Source of the DNA: Deinococcus seoulensis
GTDB lineage: Bacteria > Deinococcota > Deinococci > Deinococcales > Deinococcaceae
DNA: 64,000 bases
NCBI RefSeq assembly: GCF_014648115.1
Contig: NZ_BMQM01000004.1
Coordinates: 62,001-126,000, forward strand
Direction: 5' to 3'
Part shown: positions 51,829-63,980 of the stretch, in pieces
How the letters are laid out: each line of letters opens with the position of its first letter
Position numbering within the stretch: position 1 is the stretch's first letter
Notes under the pieces: model-generated
Database searches by the model: none
Told to the model about the DNA's origin: nothing
What the model saw: the letters and a program-made list of their open reading frames with translations, nothing else
Translations under genes and position numbers: made by a program

Positions 51829-52761
51829 TCAGGCATCGACTTTCCCTCCGCGCGTCAGTTTGAAGTTGATCAGGCCGAACAGGATGCTGATGACCGCGAT
51901 GATGATCCCGGCCGCGGCCGCCAGCCCGTACTGGAAGTCCACGAACGCCCGCGAGTACGTGTAGAACAGCGCCGAGTACGTACTGCCGGCCGGGCCGCCC
52001 TGCGTCATCACGTAGATCTCCTCGAACACCTTGATGGCGCTGATGGTGGACATCAGGCTGCACACCAGAATCGTGGGCCGCAGCCCCGGCAGCGTGATGT
52101 TCCAGAACACCTGCGTGCGGGTCGCGCCGTCGATGGTGGCCGCTTCCTCCAGCTCCGGGCTGATGCCCTGCAATCCCGCGAGGTACAGCACCATGTAGTA
52201 CCCGATGCCCTTCCAGAGCGTCACGAACATCACCGCGTACAGCGCCGTGGCCGGGTTGTTCAGGAAACTGCCGTTCTGCGGCAGGCCCAGGAATCCCAGG
52301 ACGGCCGTGACCGGCCCGCCCTGCTGGTACATCCAGTTCCAGATGAGGCCCACTACCGCGAAGCTCGTCACGACCGGCACGTAGTACGCCGTGCGGAAAA
52401 ACCCGATGCCTTTCAGGGGCCGGTTCACCAGCAGCGCCACCAGAATCGCGATCACCTGAATGACCGGCACGACCAGGATGTACTTCAGGCTGTTGGTCAG
52501 CCCCGACCAGAACTGCTCGTCGGCCAGCAGTTCCCGGAAGTTCGCCAGGCCCACCCACTGCGGCGGCGAGATGATGTTGTACTTCGTGAACGCCAGGTAC
52601 GTACCGAAAATCACGGGCCACGTGTGGTACACGACCAGCAGGATCAGGAACGGAAGCATGAAGGCGTAGGCGATCAGGGTGTTGCGGGCCGTGACCTTGG
52701 CGCCCGTTCCACCCAACTTGTGCTGTGCCCGGCGTGACACACGCCGCTGGGTTGAAGTCAT
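51829..52761 (-). CDS. Sugar ABC importer permease (MalF/CUT1 type)
   Basis: A 310-residue permease with six helices, the first at about 27-50 (TLIAYAFMLPFLILLVVYHTW). CUT1 marks: [21 protein letters not shown] and EAA loop ELEEAATIDGATRTQVFWNI near 205. First gene of an operon running through the second permease, Nudix, FAD oxidoreductase, phosphatase and hydrolase. The ATG follows TACACT by 7 nt, a leaderless transcript. The upstream frame extension is unsupported. Confidence 0.9.
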   Translation of the reverse strand: MTSTQRRVSRRAQHKLGGTGAKVTARNTLIAYAFMLPFLILLVVYHTWPVIFGTYLAFTKYNIISPPQWVGLANFRELLADEQFWSGLTNSLKYILVVPVIQVIAILVALLVNRPLKGIGFFRTAYYVPVVTSFAVVGLIWNWMYQQGGPVTAVLGFLGLPQNGSFLNNPATALYAVMFVTLWKGIGYYMVLYLAGLQGISPELEEAATIDGATRTQVFWNITLPGLRPTILVCSLMSTISAIKVFEEIYVMTQGGPAGSTYSALFYTYSRAFVDFQYGLAAAAGIIIAVISILFGLINFKLTRGGKVDA

Positions 52762-52768
52762 GCCCGGC

Positions 52769-52774
52769 AGTGTA
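52769..52774 (-). promoter_or_regulatory. Leaderless-type -10 element of the permease operon (TACACT)
   Basis: Minus-strand TACACT, 7 nt before the ATG at 52761. Confidence 0.6.
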
Positions 52775-52798
52775 CGCACTTCGCGTCCCGCAGGCATG

Positions 52799-52830
52799 AA
52801 AAAACCAGCCTCCCGCAGGGGGAAGCTGGT
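52799..52830 (-). terminator. Rho-independent terminator of the LEA-like gene
   Basis: On the minus strand the stem ACCAGC...GCTGGT with CTTCCCCC/GGGAGG inside is followed by TTTTTT, 39 nt past the stop at 52869 and just before the permease operon promoter. Confidence 0.85.
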
Positions 52831-52868
52831 GCGGACCACGCGGGGTCCGGTGGGAGGTCAGTCCGGGA

Positions 52869-53105
52869 TCAGTGGCCGTCGCCGTCGGTCGCTTCGCGTT
52901 TGCCTTCGGTGTACTCGGCGTTCGCTTCGGCGTTATGAACCTCGGCCTTGGCGCGGTCCTCAAGGGCTTCGGCCTTGTGGTGCGCGTCGCCCGTCACGGC
53001 GTGCGCGACGTCATGCCCCGCTTCACGCAGGCGGTCGGCGCCCTCGTTGACCTTGGCCTTGGCGGCGTCCAGCATGTTCCCGGCAGTGCTCTTGTCATCA
53101 CTCAT
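52869..53105 (-). CDS. Small hydrophilic LEA/CsbD-like stress protein
   Basis: A 78-residue, highly charged, Ala/Glu/Lys/His-rich protein without hydrophobic core (GNMLDAAKAKVNEGADRLRE, HHKAEALEDRAKAEVHNAEA). Amphipathic 11-residue-like periodicity resembles group 3 LEA and CsbD/YtxH-like stress proteins, a class linked to desiccation tolerance in Deinococcus. AGGAGG lies 6-7 nt before the ATG. Has its own strong terminator, indicating a monocistronic, probably abundant, mRNA. Twin direct repeats of CCCTCTTGGGT (53130-53140, 53144-53154) occupy its upstream region. Confidence 0.7.
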   Translation of the reverse strand: MSDDKSTAGNMLDAAKAKVNEGADRLREAGHDVAHAVTGDAHHKAEALEDRAKAEVHNAEANAEYTEGKREATDGDGH

Positions 53106-53129
53106 TGTGAACCTCCTGCAAGTTGAATT

Positions 53130-53154
53130 CCCTCTTGGGTTGGCCCTCTTGGGT
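53130..53154. promoter_or_regulatory. Direct repeat upstream of the LEA-like gene
   Basis: Two copies of CCCTCTTGGGT spaced 14 bp start to start, 25-50 bp upstream of the ATG at 53105. Each copy is itself nearly palindromic (CCC..GGG). Could be an operator or part of the promoter; no clear -10 was found. Confidence 0.4.
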
Positions 53155-53370
53155 GTGCCCAGCATCAGGCAGCGGGCCGAGCCTGCGGTGAGGGAACGTT
53201 CAGGAGTCCCCCAGGAACCCGAAGGCAATCCTTCATGAGGGCACGCGCCCGCCCTGAGCGCGGCCGATCCCGCCCCGGCCGGACACCCACCAAACTCTGA
53301 ACTGCGTCCAGATCGCGCCTTGAACCCTTCGGGTAACACGGACACCAACTCCCCGCTCACGCGACTGGGG

Positions 53371-53376
53371 TACAGT
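53371..53376 (+). promoter_or_regulatory. -10 element of icd (TACAGT)
   Basis: TACAGT, 10 nt before the ATG at 53387, leaving at most a few untranslated bases. Confidence 0.5.
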
Positions 53377-53386
53377 GATTCCCGTC

Positions 53387-54643
<1,257 letters not shown>

Positions 54644-54658
54644 GCCACACGGCAAGGG

Positions 54659-54702
54659 AGGGAGGCCCGGACCGCACACGCTGCGTCCGGGCCTCCCTGT
54701 TT
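54659..54702 (+). terminator. Rho-independent terminator of icd
   Basis: A 14-bp perfect stem (AGGGAGGCCCGGAC with GTCCGGGCCTCCCT) followed by GTTT, 16 nt after the icd stop. Confidence 0.85.
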
Positions 54703-54718
54703 ACATGCTCTGCCCACA

Positions 54719-54768
54719 GCCACAGACAGGCCCGCCCACCGGAGCGGCGTGGCGGGCCTGTCTGCGGC
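54719..54768 (-). terminator. Hairpin terminating the nad operon
   Basis: A 14-bp stem, CAGACAGGCCCGCC with GGCGGGCCTGTCTG, extended by three further pairs, 8 nt past the nadA stop on the minus strand. U tract weak. Confidence 0.65.
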
Positions 54769-54775
54769 TGCGGGG

Positions 54776-56685
<1,910 letters not shown>

Positions 56686-56719
56686 GGGGCGGCCCCCAGC
56701 GGTGACGTTGTGCGGGATT

Positions 56720-58273
56720 TCACGCGGAAGACCCTAGCACAGAAGTGGCAGGAACCGCCGTGCCCACCGGCACCCGCGCCACCGTTTCCCCCAGCGCGCG
56801 CGACTGCATGGAATGCACCGCGCCCGCCGCCTCGCCCGGAAAGTCCGTCCGGTGATGCCCGCCGCGCGACTCCTCGCGGTCCAGCGCCGCCCGCAACACC
56901 CGCTCTCCGATCAGGGCCAGATGCCCGGCCTCCAGGCTCTCGCGGGACTCGGTGGTCGTCACCGGCCACGCCCAGGCGTCCAGCGCGGCCCGCAGCGCCG
57001 TCCCGTCGCGCCGCAACCCCGCCGCGTCCGCCACGGCTGCCCGCAGTGCGGGAAGGCAGGCGGGGTCCACCAGCGGTGCCGGGAGTGCCTCCGTGCGCGC
57101 TGGCACCGGCTTCAGGACCGCCAGGGCTGCCCGCGCCGCCCGCGCGCCGAACACCAGCCCCTCGGACAGGCTGTTACTGGCCAGCCGGTTCGCGCCGTGC
57201 AGGCCACTGGACGCCACCTCGCCCGCCGCGTACAGGCCCGGCACGCCCGCGCGGCCCTGCACGTCCGTCTGCACGCCCCCCATCGTGTAATGCACCGCCG
57301 GCTGCACCGGGATCAGGTCCGCGCCCAGGTCCAGGCCCAGTGGCGCCAGGGACGCCGTGACCGTCGGGAAGCGCGAGCGCACGAACGCCGCGCCCAGGTG
57401 CCGCAGGTCCAGGTCCACCCGGCCCGTCGCGGCGATCTCGGCGGCGATGGCGCGGGCCACCACGTCACGCGGCGCGAGTTCGTGCGCCGGATCGTACCGT
57501 TCCATGAACCGCTCGCCCCGTGCGTTCAGCAGCCGCCCACCCTCGCCGCGCGCGGCCTCCGTCACCAGGAACGCCGCCCCGCCCCGCACCACGGCCGTCG
57601 GGTGGAACTGCACGAACTCCAGGTCCCGCAGCGCCGCGCCCGCCTGCCACGCCAGCCCCAGCCCGTCCCCGGTACCCTCGGGCGGCGCGGTCGTCACCGG
57701 GTACAGCCGCCCGAACCCCCCGGTCGCCAGCAGCACCGCCCCGGCCCGCACCCTCACGGGCCCGTCCGGCGTGAGCAGGTCCACGCCCACCACCGCACCC
57801 CCGGACACCCGCAGGTTCCGCACGAACGCGCCCTCCAGCACGTTCAGCGCCGGACCCCGCGCCGCTCCGAGCGCCCCGGCCAGCGCCAGGCTGATCGAGT
57901 GCCCCGTCGAGTCGCCCGTGTGCCGGATCCTGGCCCGGCTGTGCCCGCCTTCCAGCGTCACGTGCGGGCTGAACGTCACGCCCAGGTCCCGCAGGGTCTC
58001 CACGTGCGACCGGGCGTCCCGCACGAACGCCTGCACCGCCTCCGGCTCGCACAGGCCACGTCCGGCCTTCAGGGTGTCGAGCGCATGCGCGTCCTCATCC
58101 CCCTGCGCCAGTGGCGCCGCGATGCCGCCCTGCGCCCAGCGGGTCGAACCGCCCGTCAGCGGCGTCTTGCAGGCCAGCACCACATCCGCCCCGTAACTGC
58201 GCGCCGTCAGGGCCGCGTACGCACCCGCCACACCGCCGCCGACCACCAGCAGCTCCGTCTCGACAATCCTCAC
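56720..58273 (-). CDS. nadB: L-aspartate oxidase
   Basis: A 517-residue FAD enzyme that oxidises aspartate to iminoaspartate. FAD motif ELLVVGGGVAGAYAALTA at about 6-23; GGSTRWAQGGIAAPL near 44; HTGDSTGHSI, EFVQFHPTAVV and GLYAAGEVASSGLHGANRLASNS are family signatures, including the His and Arg of the active site. Start GTG at 58273 follows TACCCT by 7 nt. The frame stays open upstream through the heptamer repeat (encoding MADGRWQ repeats), which is rejected as coding. First gene of the NAD de novo operon. Confidence 0.94.
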   Translation of the reverse strand: MRIVETELLVVGGGVAGAYAALTARSYGADVVLACKTPLTGGSTRWAQGGIAAPLAQGDEDAHALDTLKAGRGLCEPEAVQAFVRDARSHVETLRDLGVTFSPHVTLEGGHSRARIRHTGDSTGHSISLALAGALGAARGPALNVLEGAFVRNLRVSGGAVVGVDLLTPDGPVRVRAGAVLLATGGFGRLYPVTTAPPEGTGDGLGLAWQAGAALRDLEFVQFHPTAVVRGGAAFLVTEAARGEGGRLLNARGERFMERYDPAHELAPRDVVARAIAAEIAATGRVDLDLRHLGAAFVRSRFPTVTASLAPLGLDLGADLIPVQPAVHYTMGGVQTDVQGRAGVPGLYAAGEVASSGLHGANRLASNSLSEGLVFGARAARAALAVLKPVPARTEALPAPLVDPACLPALRAAVADAAGLRRDGTALRAALDAWAWPVTTTESRESLEAGHLALIGERVLRAALDREESRGGHHRTDFPGEAAGAVHSMQSRALGETVARVPVGTAVPATSVLGSSA

Positions 58274-58280
58274 GCCCGAC

Positions 58281-58286
58281 AGGGTA
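58281..58286 (-). promoter_or_regulatory. Leaderless-type -10 element of nadBCA (TACCCT)
   Basis: Minus-strand TACCCT, 7 nt before the GTG at 58273. Confidence 0.6.
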
Positions 58287-58338
58287 CGGCACGGACAGGA
58301 GCAAAGGGCTTGACAGGAGCCGCCGGATCGCGCACACG

Positions 58339-58415
58339 CTGCCATCTGCCATCTGCCATCTGCCATCTGCCATCTGCCATCTGCCATCTGCCATCTGCCA
58401 TCCGCCATCCGCCAT
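58339..58415. repeat. Heptanucleotide tandem repeat (CTGCCAT)9(CCGCCAT)2
   Basis: Eleven uninterrupted 7-bp units, nine CTGCCAT then two CCGCCAT, between the divergent nadB and 58441 genes. It ends 13 bp before the -10 box of the 58441 gene and begins 53 bp from that of nadB. Unit number is expected to vary by slippage. Confidence 0.95.
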
Positions 58416-58427
58416 CCGCCCGCTTGC

Positions 58428-58433
58428 TAGACT
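58428..58433 (+). promoter_or_regulatory. Leaderless-type -10 element (TAGACT)
   Basis: TAGACT, 7 nt before the ATG at 58441; the heptamer repeat occupies the -35 position. Confidence 0.6.
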
Positions 58434-58440
58434 GCGCGGT

Positions 58441-58746
58441 ATGACACGACTGCTGCTTGCCCTGGCGGGCGTGATTCTGCTGGCGGTCACGGCGCTGGCG
58501 CTGGTGTGGTTGATCGGTCAGGTGCTGGTGGGCCTGGGTGCCGTGCTGGTGGGCGCTGTGGGTGTGCTGGGGCGCCTGCTGTGGTTTCTGCTGGTGACGG
58601 GTCTGCTGGCGGGACTGGTGTATTTCGTGACGAGTGCGTGGCGTCCGGCGTTGCGGGCGCGTGGCGGCAGCGAACCTGCCCGGCCTGCCAGCGTCGCCCC
58701 GGTCCGTCTGGAGAAACCTCCGGTCACGCCGGACACGTCCGCCTGA
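58441..58746 (+). CDS. Small membrane protein
   Basis: A 101-residue protein that is almost wholly hydrophobic from residue 2 to 66 (two or three helices, MTRLLLALAGVILLAVTALA and LLWFLLVTGLLAGLVYFV), with a hydrophilic Pro/Arg/Ala-rich tail at 67-101. No recognised family. Leaderless-type start. Its promoter spacing region contains the heptamer repeat, so expression may depend on unit number (inference). Confidence 0.6.
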   Translation: MTRLLLALAGVILLAVTALALVWLIGQVLVGLGAVLVGAVGVLGRLLWFLLVTGLLAGLVYFVTSAWRPALRARGGSEPARPASVAPVRLEKPPVTPDTSA

Positions 58747-58797
58747 GGCTGCGCAGGTGCTCCCGCGCCGTGCGGGTCGCCATGCCAGGATGAGGGT

Positions 58798-59643
58798 ATG
58801 TCTGACCTGATGCCCGAACAGACGGCCGATTCCAGCGTGCTGAACCCGGCGCGCTTTCTGGGCCGCGCGGACGTGTACGCGCAGGCCCGCCCCGGTTATC
58901 CGGACGCGCTGGGCGCGTGGCTGCGTGACCTGGGGTTGCTGAATGCACGGGTCGCGGATATCGGCGCGGGCACCGGCCTGTTCACGCGCCTGCTGCTGGC
59001 GCACGGCGCGGCGGTGACGGCCGTGGAACCCAACCCGGACATGCGCGCCGCGCTGGGCGGGGGGTTGCGTGGCGTGCCGGGCCTGACCGTGCAGGCCGGA
59101 ACGTCCGAGGCGACCGGGTTGGCGGGCGCGTCGGTGGGGCTGATCACGGCGGCGCAGGCGGCCCACTGGTTCGACCCGGCGCGCACGACCCCCGAGTTCC
59201 GGCGGGTGCTGGTTCCGGGCGGGCGGGTGCTGTTCGTCTGGAACGACTGGCGGGCCGCACAGGACAGCGCGCCGTTCAACCGCGCATACGGCGAGGTCGT
59301 GCGGGCCTTCACGGACGACGATCCCCTGCAACTGCGCGTGCCGGAGGACGACCTGCCGCTGTTCATGCCCGGCGGGTTCGAGGTGCGCGAGTGGACGCAC
59401 GCGCACACCCTGACGCGCGCGGCGCTGCATGCGCTGGCGGGCAGCGTGAGTTACCTGCCCGCGCCGGACTCGCCGGAGTTCCCGGCCCTGCGCTCGGCGC
59501 TGGACGCAGCGTTCGATGCTCACGCAACCGTGGAACCGGGCGGCGCGGAGGCCCACGTGCAACTGGCGTACCTGACGAAGGCGTACCTGGGCACGCTGGA
59601 CGCCACCGATCCCACCCCTTCCAGCTCTGCCGTGTTACGCTGA
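58798..59643 (+). CDS. Class I SAM-dependent methyltransferase
   Basis: A 281-residue methyltransferase (UbiE/Tam-like). SAM motif I is VADIGAGTGLFTRLLLAHGA near 51-70, with acidic motif AVEPNPDMRAAL, then AGTSEATGLAGASVGLITAAQAAHWFD (motif post I/II) and FRRVLVPGGRVLFVWND. The HWFD-type segment fits the trans-aconitate methyltransferase-like group of Methyltransf_11. Substrate unknown. The ATG is preceded by a weak AGGATGAGGG; a frame start is otherwise unambiguous. Confidence 0.82.
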   Translation: MSDLMPEQTADSSVLNPARFLGRADVYAQARPGYPDALGAWLRDLGLLNARVADIGAGTGLFTRLLLAHGAAVTAVEPNPDMRAALGGGLRGVPGLTVQAGTSEATGLAGASVGLITAAQAAHWFDPARTTPEFRRVLVPGGRVLFVWNDWRAAQDSAPFNRAYGEVVRAFTDDDPLQLRVPEDDLPLFMPGGFEVREWTHAHTLTRAALHALAGSVSYLPAPDSPEFPALRSALDAAFDAHATVEPGGAEAHVQLAYLTKAYLGTLDATDPTPSSSAVLR

Positions 59644-59692
59644 GGACAGAACCCCCGGCGGGTCCGACCGGCCGGGAAAGGAGGTTTTCGCC

Positions 59693-60199
59693 ATGACCCA
59701 CCCTGAGCCCGTCACCCCCTGGCCCGCCGCGCTGCCCCCCGGCGGGTACGCCGCCGAGGTCGTGGCGAACGCCTTCATCGAACTCGCCCGCCGCGAGGGG
59801 CGGCACCTGACGCAGATGCAGGTGCACAAACTGGTGTTCATCGCGCACGGCTACGCGCTGGCCCTGCTGGGCCGCCCCCTGACGTACAACACCGTACACG
59901 CCTGGAAGAATGGCCCGGTCATCCGCCGCCTGTGGGAACGCTGGGGCGGGCGGGGCGTGCAGCCCATCGAGTCGCCGCTGCCGGTTGCGCCGTCCGAACC
60001 GGACCTGCACGCCGACCCGGACGCGGCCGAGGTGATCCGCAGCGTCTGGAGCGCCTACGGCAGCATGGACGGCCTGGAACTCTCGCGCCTGACCCACCGC
60101 GCCGGGAGTCCCTGGGCGCAGGTGTACGCGGCCCGCGCGGACCTGATCCCCGACGAGATCACCCGCGAGTACTACACCGCCCTGGCCCGCAGCGCCTGA
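59693..60199 (+). CDS. Panacea/DUF4065 domain protein (putative antitoxin)
   Basis: A 168-residue protein of the Panacea (DUF4065, SocA/GepA-like) family. VANAFIELARREGRHLTQMQVHKLVFIAHGYALAL followed by TYNTVHAWKNGPVIRRLWERW is the diagnostic pattern; SRLTHRAGSPWAQVYA is the C-terminal signature. The family includes SocA and the broad PanA antitoxins that neutralise many unrelated toxins. AAAGGAGG lies 8-9 nt before the ATG, a strong signal. It overlaps the downstream two-helix membrane protein gene (TGATG), the layout of a two-gene toxin-antitoxin unit, though phage-derived or housekeeping roles cannot be excluded. Confidence 0.85.
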   Translation: MTHPEPVTPWPAALPPGGYAAEVVANAFIELARREGRHLTQMQVHKLVFIAHGYALALLGRPLTYNTVHAWKNGPVIRRLWERWGGRGVQPIESPLPVAPSEPDLHADPDAAEVIRSVWSAYGSMDGLELSRLTHRAGSPWAQVYAARADLIPDEITREYYTALARSA

Positions 60200-60645
60200 T
60201 GCCGGACCCCGCCCCACCACCCGCCGGTCCGTCACCTGCCGCCCCACCACCGGCCCCGGCACCCGAACGGACCGCCATCGAGCAGGCCGTGCTGCACGGC
60301 CTGGAAGCCGAGCGGCGCGCCCTTCCCACCCAGGCGGACCTGGAACGCCGCACCCGCGAACTGCGTTACCGCGAGGCGGTGGATCAACGCTGGCTGCGGC
60401 TGGGCGTGGGGGCCATCGTGTTCCTGCTGTCCGGCGCGTGGCTGGCCGCCGACGTGGTCCTGACCCTGGCGGCCGGGTGGGGTGAACTGGCGGGCCGACC
60501 GTTCCGGCTGGACAGCAGCGTGCTCGTGGCGTTCCTGACGACCAGCACCGCCACCGTGATCGGCCTGTTCCTGGTGTTCCTGCGCTGGCTGTACCCGCAG
60601 GAACGCGCCCTGCCGGACGCTCCACCCCCCACCCCGGACCCGTAG
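60199..60645 (+). CDS. Two-helix membrane protein coupled to the Panacea gene
   Basis: A 148-residue protein. Residues 1-25 are Pro/Ala-rich; 25-60 are a charged helical region (IEQAVLHGLEAERRALPTQA); two hydrophobic helices follow at about 70-92 (VGAIVFLLSGAWLAADVVL) and 110-136 (SVLVAFLTTSTATVIGLFLV), and a Pro-rich tail. It resembles small two-helix effector proteins in general layout only; no family is recognised. ATG overlaps the Panacea stop (TGATG). If the pair is a toxin-antitoxin system this is the candidate toxin, acting at the membrane (inference). Confidence 0.7.
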   Translation: MPDPAPPPAGPSPAAPPPAPAPERTAIEQAVLHGLEAERRALPTQADLERRTRELRYREAVDQRWLRLGVGAIVFLLSGAWLAADVVLTLAAGWGELAGRPFRLDSSVLVAFLTTSTATVIGLFLVFLRWLYPQERALPDAPPPTPDP

Positions 60646-60660
60646 TCCCCGCAGGGGTGT

Positions 60661-60680
60661 GTGCGCGTCGTAACGCGCAC
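60661..60680. promoter_or_regulatory. Perfect 8-bp-arm hairpin/palindrome upstream of the radical SAM gene
   Basis: Arms GTGCGCGT and ACGCGCAC with a 4-nt centre (CGTA) lie 15 bp after the 2TM gene stop and directly before the next -35 box. Could be a terminator without U tract or an operator; a half-site-like GTGCGCGT recurs at 60690. Confidence 0.5.
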
Positions 60681-60710
60681 TTCAGTTGGGTGCGCGTAAT
60701 CCCGTAGAAT
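60681..60710 (+). promoter_or_regulatory. Candidate promoter of the radical SAM gene
   Basis: TTCAGT (60681-60686), 18-bp spacer, TAGAAT (60705-60710), leaving a leader of about 88 nt before the TTG start. Confidence 0.5.
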
Positions 60711-60804
60711 GGCAGATTGTGACGCGCGCCGCCGCCCGAGCCCAGCCCCTGCGCTGAGACCTGCTCTGGTCCCCTCCGGCGCGGCCCACGCTCCCGGAGG
60801 ACTT

Positions 60805-62337
<1,533 letters not shown>

Positions 62338-62355
62338 CCCCGCGTATCCCCGGAC

Positions 62356-62384
62356 CAGCCCCCTCCCGTACAGGAGCGGGGCTG
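62356..62384. terminator. Hairpin between convergent genes
   Basis: CAGCCCC + CTCC pair with GGAG + GGGGCTG around a short loop, 19 nt after the radical SAM stop. Weak U tract. Confidence 0.5.
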
Positions 62385-62431
62385 ATTCCGTGCGCCTACC
62401 ATGTACGAGCTACAGCCCATGCCCCAGTCAG

Positions 62432-63802
62432 TCAGTTCTGCGAGGCCAGGAATGCCGCCTGGTTGCGGTAGAAGGTCTTCACGTCCCGGAACGACAGGTT
62501 GCCTGTGATGTCGATGTGGTCGTACCCGCTGACGCGGCCCAGGCGGTACCAGCCCCCAGGCGTGGTGGCCTGCCCGGTGTACGCGGCGCTGCCCTGACCG
62601 GTCGGGGCGTTCATGGAGGTGTTCGGGACGATCCCGTCGTTCGCCCACCACGCGCTGCTGTACGTGACGGCCCCGCCTGGGCTGTGGCCCGTGATGTTGC
62701 CCAGGCCGGGTTTCAGCGGCCACGCGTAGGGGTACGCGATGGGTTGCAGGACCGGGTTCATGGTGGGGGTGGGGTACTGCCAGCCGCTGATCAGGCCGGT
62801 GGTGGTGGCGTTCGTCTCCCACGAGAAGTACCGCGTGGTGCGGCTGCGGCCCGCGTAGGCGTTCAGGGCGGCCGCGCCGTCCACGCTCAGGTCGTACGCC
62901 GCCTGATCGCGGCTGTTCCAGATGCCGGAGTTGAACACGCGGGTGTTGTACGTGGTGAAATTCTCGCCCGGCGCGCGGCTCAGGCCCCACTGGCCCAGGT
63001 CGAAGTTGTACACGAAGTTCTGCGGGTCGAGCCCGCCGACGCTGCCCGCGAAGGCCAGGATCAGGTTCTTGAACATGGGCACGGCGTCCTGCAACGTGTC
63101 GGCGGCGGGGCTGCCGTTGTTTGGGCTGCTGACCGTCATGACGCTGCGCACCCACCCGGCGCGGCCTCCGGCGTACAGGCCGCCGCTGGCGCGATTGGCG
63201 GCGTCGCCGTCATCCAGCAGTTTCACGAGCAGGCGCGCGGTCTGGCCGCCCATGGAGTGACCCAGCAGGTTGACCGGGTGCTGCGCGTCCCACTGCGGGT
63301 AGAAGCCGGGGTAGCACTTGGCGGCGTCCGTGCGGGCGTGCCCGTGCGTGGCGGCGTGCGCCGCGCCGTAGTCCACGCAGCCGCCCTTGATCTGCGCGTA
63401 CAGTTCGGCCGCGCGGTCCCAGTTGCTGCTGACTGGCCCCATGCTGGCCGTGTGGACCGCGTAGCCCTGGCCGCGCAGGTCCTGCTGCACGTCGTTCAGG
63501 CCGCCCCAGTAGCGCAGGCCCAGCGCCTCGTCCCGCCCGAAGCCGCCCAGGCCGTGCACCAGGATCAGCGGCGTGCTCTTATCCAGCGCCTGCGCGTTCA
63601 GCGGTGCGGGCAGCGCGGTGTCGCGCAGGTCGGTGCGGGTAGGGGCGGCGGTCGCCTCGGTCGGGGTGGGCACGGCTGCCGTGGCCGGAACGGTGGCAGC
63701 CGTGGGGCCGGTGGGTGCGCCGCAGGAGGCGAGCAGCAGCGCGGCGCTCAGGGCGGCCAGGACGGGGGTGCGGGCATGGGTACGGTGCGGGGCATGTGAC
63801 AT
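62432..63802 (-). CDS. Secreted lipase, Family I.5/Staphylococcus-Geobacillus type, lipoprotein
   Basis: A 456-residue extracellular triacylglycerol lipase/esterase. Lipobox LASC (Cys27) follows a signal peptide; a Thr/Ala-rich linker runs to about 70. LILVHGLGGFGRDEALGLRYWGG, GPVSSNWDRAAELYAQIKGG and CVDYGAAHAATHGHAR closely follow the thermophilic Geobacillus and staphylococcal lipases, including zinc-site-like His/Asp residues. Catalytic Ser near 184 in LLGHSMGGQTARLL, Asp in WANDGIVPNTSMN, His in GYDHIDITG: intact triad. AGGAG lies 6 nt before the ATG. Confidence 0.92.
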   Translation of the reverse strand: MSHAPHRTHARTPVLAALSAALLLASCGAPTGPTAATVPATAAVPTPTEATAAPTRTDLRDTALPAPLNAQALDKSTPLILVHGLGGFGRDEALGLRYWGGLNDVQQDLRGQGYAVHTASMGPVSSNWDRAAELYAQIKGGCVDYGAAHAATHGHARTDAAKCYPGFYPQWDAQHPVNLLGHSMGGQTARLLVKLLDDGDAANRASGGLYAGGRAGWVRSVMTVSSPNNGSPAADTLQDAVPMFKNLILAFAGSVGGLDPQNFVYNFDLGQWGLSRAPGENFTTYNTRVFNSGIWNSRDQAAYDLSVDGAAALNAYAGRSRTTRYFSWETNATTTGLISGWQYPTPTMNPVLQPIAYPYAWPLKPGLGNITGHSPGGAVTYSSAWWANDGIVPNTSMNAPTGQGSAAYTGQATTPGGWYRLGRVSGYDHIDITGNLSFRDVKTFYRNQAAFLASQN

Positions 63803-63966
63803 GACGGCTCCTGGGCCACGGGCGGAGGCAGGCCCGCGCCGGATTCAGGAGTGGGGGCTGCTGGTGTCCGGACACGCTGGAACGGACGGTTCTGCCGCGG
63901 GTGGCAGCTGGGTTGTGGGTACGTTCCGCACAGTGACATACCGGGGGAGAGGTTTACTTGACGGGG

Positions 63967-63980
63967 GTTCATTTTTGAAC
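63967..63980. promoter_or_regulatory. GTTCA-N4-TGAAC palindrome upstream of the lipase gene
   Basis: An inverted repeat with 5-bp arms and an AT centre, about 165 bp upstream of the lipase ATG near the window edge. The intervening 63803-63966 shows no gene or clear promoter. Could be an operator for the lipase or a gene beyond the window. Confidence 0.35.

Noticed and set aside
58339..58408. N-terminal extension of nadB with repeated MADGRWQ
   Set aside because: The frame is open only because of the heptamer repeat; the GTG at 58273 has a -10 box 7 nt upstream and matches the usual NadB N-terminus.
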